A stretch of 10,913 nucleotides of DNA from contig WGCR01000133.1 of the NCBI GenBank assembly GCA_015493675.1, positions 1 through 10,913 of the forward strand, given 5' to 3'. The position numbers and the translations under genes were made by a program. Below, one piece after another: positions 7,188-10,913 of the stretch; positions within the stretch are counted from its first letter, which is position 1, and the number at the start of each line of letters is the position of its first letter. The stretch is from Anaerolineae bacterium. Its GTDB lineage: Bacteria > Chloroflexota > Anaerolineae > J102. The notes below the pieces were generated by a model. It did no database searches and was not told the DNA's origin. It saw only the letters and a program-made list of their open reading frames with translations.

Positions 7188-8744
7188 ATGAGACATCTCC
7201 TGGCGTTGGATGCAGGCACGGGTAGCGGCCGCGCGGTGTTGTTCGATGAATTGGGGCGTCAGATCGCGGCCTCGGGCAGAGAATGGACGCACAGGAGCGA
7301 TCCCCGTTTTCCCGGCTCCATGGAATTCGATATGCCCCACAACTGGGAGCTGCTGAAGTCGTGCATCCATGATGTGCTGGCGCAGACGCCCGGCGCCAAT
7401 GTGGTGGGCGTAAGCGCCACCAGTATGCGAGAGGGAATCGCCCTGTATGATGAGGCGATGCAGGAGCTATGGGCCTGCGCCAATGTGGATGCCCGCGCGA
7501 TCCAGGAAGTGAAGGACTTGCGGGCGCAGAATCCTGAGCTTGAATATGAAATTTATCTGAAATCAGGCCAAACCTTTGCCCTGGGCGCTGCGCCCAGGCT
7601 GCTATGGCTGAAACGACACGAGCCGGAAATCTATGATCGCGCCGCCAGCATGGTCATGCTCAGCGATTGGATCGCGGTGCGGCTGGGCGCGCTTCCGCAT
7701 GTGGATCCTTCCAACGGCGGCACCACGGGACTTTTCGATCTCACCACCCGCCAATGGGCGCCCGAGATCATGGAGGCGTGTGGTCTCCGTCCCGATCTGC
7801 TCAGTGCGCCTGTGGCCGAATCGGGCGCAGTCATCGGGAGCGTCTCCCCCCAGGCAGCGGCCGAGACAGGACTGCCCGAGGGCATTCCCATCGTCATGGG
7901 CGGCGGCGACGCTCAACTGGGCACGGTAGGCGTCGGCGCAGTAGAGCCGGGTCAGGCCGCGGTGTTCGGCGGCTCCTTCTGGCAGCAGGAGGTGAATCTG
8001 GCCCAACCTCTCAGCGATCCCAGCGGTCGCATCCGCATGGATTTCCATGCTGTGCCGGGCCAATGGCAGGCTGAGGCTATCGTCTTCTTCCCCGGCATTG
8101 CGGTGCGCTGGTTCCGCGACGCCATTACGCCCGACATCAAGGCGGCGGCCCTGGCCGCGGGCGAGGATCCCTACGCCCGGCTGGAGGCGATGGCCGCCGA
8201 CGTTCCGCCCGGCTCCCACGGCATCCTTCCCATCTTCTCAGACGCCATGGATTACATGCACTGGCGGCATGCGGCCCCTTCGTTCCTGAATCTGGGCCTG
8301 GACCCCGAGGTGCATACTCGCGCCGCCATGTTCCGGGCGCTGGAAGAGAACGCGGCCATCATCACCCTGGCCAATCTGCGCCGCATCGCCGATATCACCG
8401 GCAGTTTTCCCGAGAGCGTCATCTTCGCCAGTGGCGCCTCCAAAGGCCCGCTGTGGCCACAAATCTTGGCCGATGTGCTGCAAATTCCGGTGCACACGCG
8501 CGTGGTCAAGGAGGCGACCGCGTTAGGCGCAGCCATCTGTGCGGGCGTAGGCGCGGGCCTGTACGATAACATGTCCGCGGCCGCCCGGGAACTGGTGCAG
8601 GCAGATCGCATCTATGAGCCCAATCCGGCTTTGGCCGACGTGTATGAAGACCTTTATCAGCGCTGGCAAGCCGCGTACGCGCCTCAGCTTAAACTGGCCG
8701 ATGAAGGCGTGACCACATCCATGTGGCGGGCGCCGGGCGAGTAG
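7188..8744 (+). CDS. lsrK: LsrK: autoinducer-2 kinase
   Basis: A 518-residue FGGY-family carbohydrate kinase (E. coli LsrK has 530). It phosphorylates AI-2 (as linear DPD) with ATP in the cytoplasm, trapping it and producing the ligand that lifts LsrR repression. Visible marks are the phosphate loop DAGTGSGRAV (8-17), SMEFD (44-48), SMREGI (79-84), WACANVDARA (95-104), VDPSNGGTTGLFDLTTR (172-188), GGGDAQLG (238-245) with probable catalytic base D241, GGSFWQQ (261-267), the nucleotide-site SGASKGPLW (415-423), and a tail DEGVTTSMWRAPG shared with enteric LsrK. These separate it from xylulokinase and glycerol kinase. The frame is open from a TTG at 7146, but that would begin inside the terminator. 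The ATG at 7188 has AGGAGG (7175-7180) 7 nt upstream and matches the family start. Confidence 0.94.
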   Translation: MRHLLALDAGTGSGRAVLFDELGRQIAASGREWTHRSDPRFPGSMEFDMPHNWELLKSCIHDVLAQTPGANVVGVSATSMREGIALYDEAMQELWACANVDARAIQEVKDLRAQNPELEYEIYLKSGQTFALGAAPRLLWLKRHEPEIYDRAASMVMLSDWIAVRLGALPHVDPSNGGTTGLFDLTTRQWAPEIMEACGLRPDLLSAPVAESGAVIGSVSPQAAAETGLPEGIPIVMGGGDAQLGTVGVGAVEPGQAAVFGGSFWQQEVNLAQPLSDPSGRIRMDFHAVPGQWQAEAIVFFPGIAVRWFRDAITPDIKAAALAAGEDPYARLEAMAADVPPGSHGILPIFSDAMDYMHWRHAAPSFLNLGLDPEVHTRAAMFRALEENAAIITLANLRRIADITGSFPESVIFASGASKGPLWPQILADVLQIPVHTRVVKEATALGAAICAGVGAGLYDNMSAAARELVQADRIYEPNPALADVYEDLYQRWQAAYAPQLKLADEGVTTSMWRAPGE

Positions 8745-8807
8745 CATTGCCGCAGCAACGCGGTCAACGCCGTCGACGCTAAAGTAAAAAACAGCGTTTA
8801 TCATGTC

Positions 8808-8863
8808 GGCTATTGGGTATTGGGCGTTGGATTTCTACACCCGGTTCCCAACACCCAATAGCC
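8808..8863. repeat. Fold-back repeat built from TATTGGG heptamers
   Basis: The arms at 8808-8824 and 8847-8863 are complementary over 17 bp with one mismatch and enclose a 22-nt loop. The left arm carries two tandem TATTGGG units (8811-8824). It fills most of the 140-nt gap between lsrK and the cupin gene. No T-run follows, so it is not a normal intrinsic terminator. It could be a dispersed palindromic element or an mRNA-stabilising hairpin after lsrK. Confidence 0.7.
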
Positions 8864-8884
8864 ATCACCCAAGGAGCTTAGTTA

Positions 8885-9265
8885 ATGAAACCATTCAAAA
8901 TCCACGAGAGTGAAGTCGAATACCGGTTCGATGGCGTTTCGGGACCCAAATATCTCATGCGTGGCCCCCGTTCCGACTTCGGCATGGTCGTGCTGATGCC
9001 GGGCGAGGATTTCCAGACGCACTACCATCGCACCATCGAAGAAAATTTCTTTACCCTGGAAGGCGCCGTCGATATCTATATCAATGGCAAAATGTGGACG
9101 TTGGAGCCGGGCGTGCTTTGCCACGTGCCGCCTCTGAATCCCCACTATCTCATCAATCGGGGCAACGTTCCCTGGAAGGCCATTTTCGTGAAAGCGCCCT
9201 ACGACCCCAAAGATAAGGTGAATGTCGAGTGGTTGCCGGGGGACGAGATGCCTGTGGTCGAATAA
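8885..9265 (+). CDS. Single-domain cupin protein, possible AI-2 pathway enzyme
   Basis: A 126-residue cytoplasmic protein (no signal or membrane segment) with both cupin motifs. Motif 1 runs from G40 to G60 with H46, H48 and E52 or E53; motif 2 has G76, P82, H87 and N91. H46, H48, the glutamate and H87 form a complete metal site, so a metal-dependent enzyme is likely. AAGGAG sits 8 nt before the ATG. It follows lsrK in the same direction after a 140-nt gap and ends just before a terminator, so it is probably the last gene of the lsr transcript. The reaction cannot be read from the sequence. Since no LsrG (phospho-AI-2 isomerase) is present, an isomerase acting between LsrK and LsrF is a reasonable guess. 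A small-molecule dioxygenase or sugar-binding cupin is equally possible in form. Confidence 0.85.
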   Translation: MKPFKIHESEVEYRFDGVSGPKYLMRGPRSDFGMVVLMPGEDFQTHYHRTIEENFFTLEGAVDIYINGKMWTLEPGVLCHVPPLNPHYLINRGNVPWKAIFVKAPYDPKDKVNVEWLPGDEMPVVE

Positions 9266-9299
9266 CCTGACAGCCTTGCAAACAGCGCCATTTTTGATA

Positions 9300-9347
9300 A
9301 CGCCGGACATTGTGTGATGAAGTCGCAATGTCCGGCGTCATTGTTTT
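9300..9347. terminator. Terminator between convergent cupin and miaA genes
   Basis: A perfect 13-bp stem (9300-9312 with 9326-9338, ACGCCGGACATTG/CAATGTCCGGCGT) has a 13-nt loop and is followed on the plus strand by CATTGTTTT. It lies between the stops of the cupin (9265) and miaA (9346). The T-rich side is on the plus strand, so it mainly ends the cupin transcript, but its place between converging genes suggests it serves both. Confidence 0.8.
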
Positions 9348-10254
9348 ATGCAATCTCGCCTGTGGCCCAGGCCAGCACATCCTCTGGGCCAACTTCTTCC
9401 AGATCGAACCAGTGGATAGCGGGGTTGGTTAGCCGAAACCAGTTGTATTGACGGCGAATGAAATTGCGCGTGGCCCGACGGATGCGCACTTTCGCTTCCT
9501 CCAAATCATAGTCTCCGGCCAGATGCGCCGCCACCTCGCGATAGCCCAGGCTGGCGAAGCTGGGGAGAGCAGGCGAGTAGCCGCGGGCCAGCAGCTCGCG
9601 CACCTCGTCGACCCACCCGGCCGCGAACATGGCCTCGATGCGGGCGTCGGCGCGGGCGTAGAGCCGCTCGCGGGGCCGGGTGAGGCCGATCTGCACAATG
9701 GGCCAGGGCGGAGGCTGTTTGGTCTGCAAGGCGCTGAAAGGACGCCCGGTGACGATGCAGACCTCAATGGCCCGGATGACGCGACGCAGATTGCGATAAT
9801 CGATGGTTTGAGCGCTAACGGGGTCCAGGGCCTGTAGCCGGGCGAAGACAGCTTCTTTGCCCTCGCGCTCGGCCTGCGCTTCCAGCGCCCTTCTCAACTC
9901 GGGCTGCGGCGCCACTTCGGGGATTTGCCAGCCTTCGACCACCGCCCGCACATACTGCCCAGTGCCGCCCACCAACATCGGCAGCCGCCCGCGGGCCATC
10001 ACATCATCGATGGCGGCGTCAGCCAGTTTTTTGTACTCGCCCAGACTGATGCCCTCATCAGGTCGACGGATGTCGATGAGATGATGAGGAATGCCAGCCA
10101 TCTCATCAGGTGCGATCTTGGCTGTGCCAATATCCATGCCCCGGTAGACCTGCCGCGAGTCGGCCGAGACGATCTCGCCATTCAGTTCGCGGGCCAGGAG
10201 CAAGGAGACGGCAGTTTTTCCCACGGCGGTGGGGCCTACAATCGTTACAACCAT
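9346..10254 (-). CDS. miaA: MiaA: tRNA dimethylallyltransferase
   Basis: A 302-residue tRNA delta(2)-isopentenylpyrophosphate transferase. It adds a dimethylallyl group to the N6 of A37, next to the anticodon, in tRNAs reading codons that start with U. Seen are the P-loop GPTAVGKT (7-14), SADSRQVYRGMDIGTAK (30-46) with the catalytic aspartate D32, the substrate motif GIPHHLID (54-61), GGTGQYVRA (96-104) and the C-terminal tRNA-contact helix with RRQYNWFR. Length is normal for the family. A GTG at 10269 would add five residues; I chose the ATG at 10254, which has GGGAGG 4 nt upstream, a short but workable spacing. It overlaps the end of the yraN-like gene by 10 nt, so the two are probably translated together. 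It is a housekeeping gene with no evident tie to the lsr locus. Confidence 0.95.
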   Translation of the reverse strand: MVVTIVGPTAVGKTAVSLLLARELNGEIVSADSRQVYRGMDIGTAKIAPDEMAGIPHHLIDIRRPDEGISLGEYKKLADAAIDDVMARGRLPMLVGGTGQYVRAVVEGWQIPEVAPQPELRRALEAQAEREGKEAVFARLQALDPVSAQTIDYRNLRRVIRAIEVCIVTGRPFSALQTKQPPPWPIVQIGLTRPRERLYARADARIEAMFAAGWVDEVRELLARGYSPALPSFASLGYREVAAHLAGDYDLEEAKVRIRRATRNFIRRQYNWFRLTNPAIHWFDLEEVGPEDVLAWATGEIA

Positions 10255-10643
10255 GTCTCCTCCCGCCACTCTTCATCCCAACATTCAATGGCTCCCGGCC
10301 AGTAGCTGACGCGCAAAAGCCGACCAGCAGGCGACAATTCCACGCCCACCACATCCAACCGCACATCGCCCTCCCAGCCTATATTTTCGGTATAGCACTG
10401 GGCCAACTGGCATAGCTTGCGTTGCTTGCGGGCATCTACGCCTTGCTCGGGCGTGCCGGCGCTGCGTCCGCGCCGCGTCTTCACCTCGATGATGGCCAGC
10501 ACATCGCCTTCGCGAGCGATGTTATCGATCTCGCCCAACGGGCAACGCCAGTTGCGGGCCACGATCTCAAGCCCGCGTCGCTGAATCGTCTCGACAGCCA
10601 GTTGTTCACCCAAATTGCCAAGATTTTTTCGAAAATTCTTCAT
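10245..10643 (-). CDS. UPF0102 (YraN) family endonuclease-like protein
   Basis: A 132-residue member of the UPF0102/YraN family, a small Holliday-junction-resolvase-like fold of unsettled function. The family pattern is complete: an N-terminal GE (12-13), GLEIVARNWRCPLGEIDNIAR (24-44) and AIIEVKTRRGR (50-60). D40, E53 and K55 form a PD-(D/E)XK-type nuclease site, followed by a G-x-P-E-Q-x-V-D-x-x-K stretch. The ATG at 10643 has no clear Shine-Dalgarno sequence, but the protein start fits the family and no better codon was seen. It precedes miaA and overlaps it by 10 nt. DNA processing or repair is plausible from the fold but unproven. Confidence 0.88.
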   Translation of the reverse strand: MKNFRKNLGNLGEQLAVETIQRRGLEIVARNWRCPLGEIDNIAREGDVLAIIEVKTRRGRSAGTPEQGVDARKQRKLCQLAQCYTENIGWEGDVRLDVVGVELSPAGRLLRVSYWPGAIECWDEEWREETWL

Positions 10644-10676
10644 TGGAAATCAACCGGAAAACAAGCGCAAAAGAGA

Positions 10677-10866
10677 TAAAAAAAGTAACTGCTAACGTAT
10701 GCCAGTTGGTTGTCTTTTCCCACTCAAACCTGACAGGTTCTCGTAACGTTGGCGGTAGAATGTGCGGTCTTTAGCCAGCAATGAAGCGTGTAACGCTCTG
10801 AATCGTTGCCAAAAGAACCTGTCAGGTTTATTCAAGCGAAAACGACCTTAGCAGTTACTAAAAAAA
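10677..10866. mobile_element. MITE-like nested inverted-repeat element with possible 8-bp target duplication
   Basis: Ends GTAACTGCTAA (10685-10695) and TTAGCAGTTAC (10848-10858) are perfect 11-bp inverted repeats bounding 174 bp. TAAAAAAA lies directly outside both ends (10677-10684 and 10859-10866), as a target duplication would. Inside, a 16-nt arm at 10726-10741 is the exact reverse complement of 10814-10829, and each arm is itself a palindrome of the form AACCTG-N-CAGGTT. The sequence between outer and inner repeats is only partly complementary. No coding frame of note lies inside. The A-rich flanks make the duplication less certain than the inverted repeats. Confidence 0.6.
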
Positions 10867-10913
10867 ACGATAATAACAGTCTGCGATAGTCATTTTAACA
10901 CAAACCCCATGAA

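Noticed and set aside
7602..8219. A 205-codon open frame antisense to lsrK
   Set aside because: It is a shadow of a well-supported kinase gene; the His/Gly/Arg-rich composition is typical of antisense reading.
2281..8744. A ribose, rhamnose or xylose import operon instead of lsr
   Set aside because: The transporter family alone would allow it, but LsrB contact residues, an LsrK-type kinase, LsrF thiolase and an LsrR regulator together are specific to AI-2.
8776..8797. Possible lsrK terminator, ACGCT...AGCGT
   Set aside because: The stem is only 5 bp with a 12-nt A-rich loop and a three-T tail, too weak to call.

Overview
The window holds an autoinducer-2 (AI-2) uptake and processing locus of the Lsr type, followed by two housekeeping genes. 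Gene order, protein lengths and near-continuous similarity to the remembered enterobacterial Lsr proteins make the core calls firm. The organism is not an enteric bacterium. The AI-2 binding protein is a lipoprotein (lipobox Cys23) with a long Ala/Pro/Glu/Lys-rich tether, as in Gram-positive-type and Chloroflexota envelopes. The DNA is moderately GC-rich with strong AGGAGG-type ribosome sites. I favour a Chloroflexota (Anaerolineae/Caldilineae-like) source, but this is inference and no marker gene proves it.

Layout. 1-80: a perfect 13-bp-stem terminator. 116-904 and 948-1928 (minus): lsrF (thiolase) downstream of lsrR (SorC-family repressor), one transcript. 1929-2280: a divergent control region with a sigma70-type promoter facing each way and ATGTGA/TCACAT half-sites just downstream of both start points, the likely LsrR operators. 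2281-8744 (plus): lsrA, lsrC, lsrD, lsrB, lsrK; the first three overlap by 4 nt, lsrB follows a G-free leader, and lsrK follows an intrinsic terminator. 8745-8884: a gap with a fold-back repeat. 8885-9265 (plus): a small cupin. 9300-9347: a terminator between converging genes. 9346-10254 and 10245-10643 (minus): miaA and a YraN/UPF0102 gene, overlapping. 10677-10866: a MITE-like inverted-repeat element in a poly-A site.

How it works. LsrB captures AI-2 outside the membrane, LsrC/LsrD form the channel and LsrA powers import. LsrK phosphorylates AI-2, and phospho-AI-2 is expected to release LsrR from both promoters. LsrF carries out the last step, thiolysis to dihydroxyacetone phosphate and acetyl-CoA. 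The isomerase LsrG, which acts between LsrK and LsrF in enteric bacteria, is absent from the window; the cupin next to lsrK is a candidate replacement. No luxS is present, so the locus alone supports sensing and consuming AI-2, not making it.
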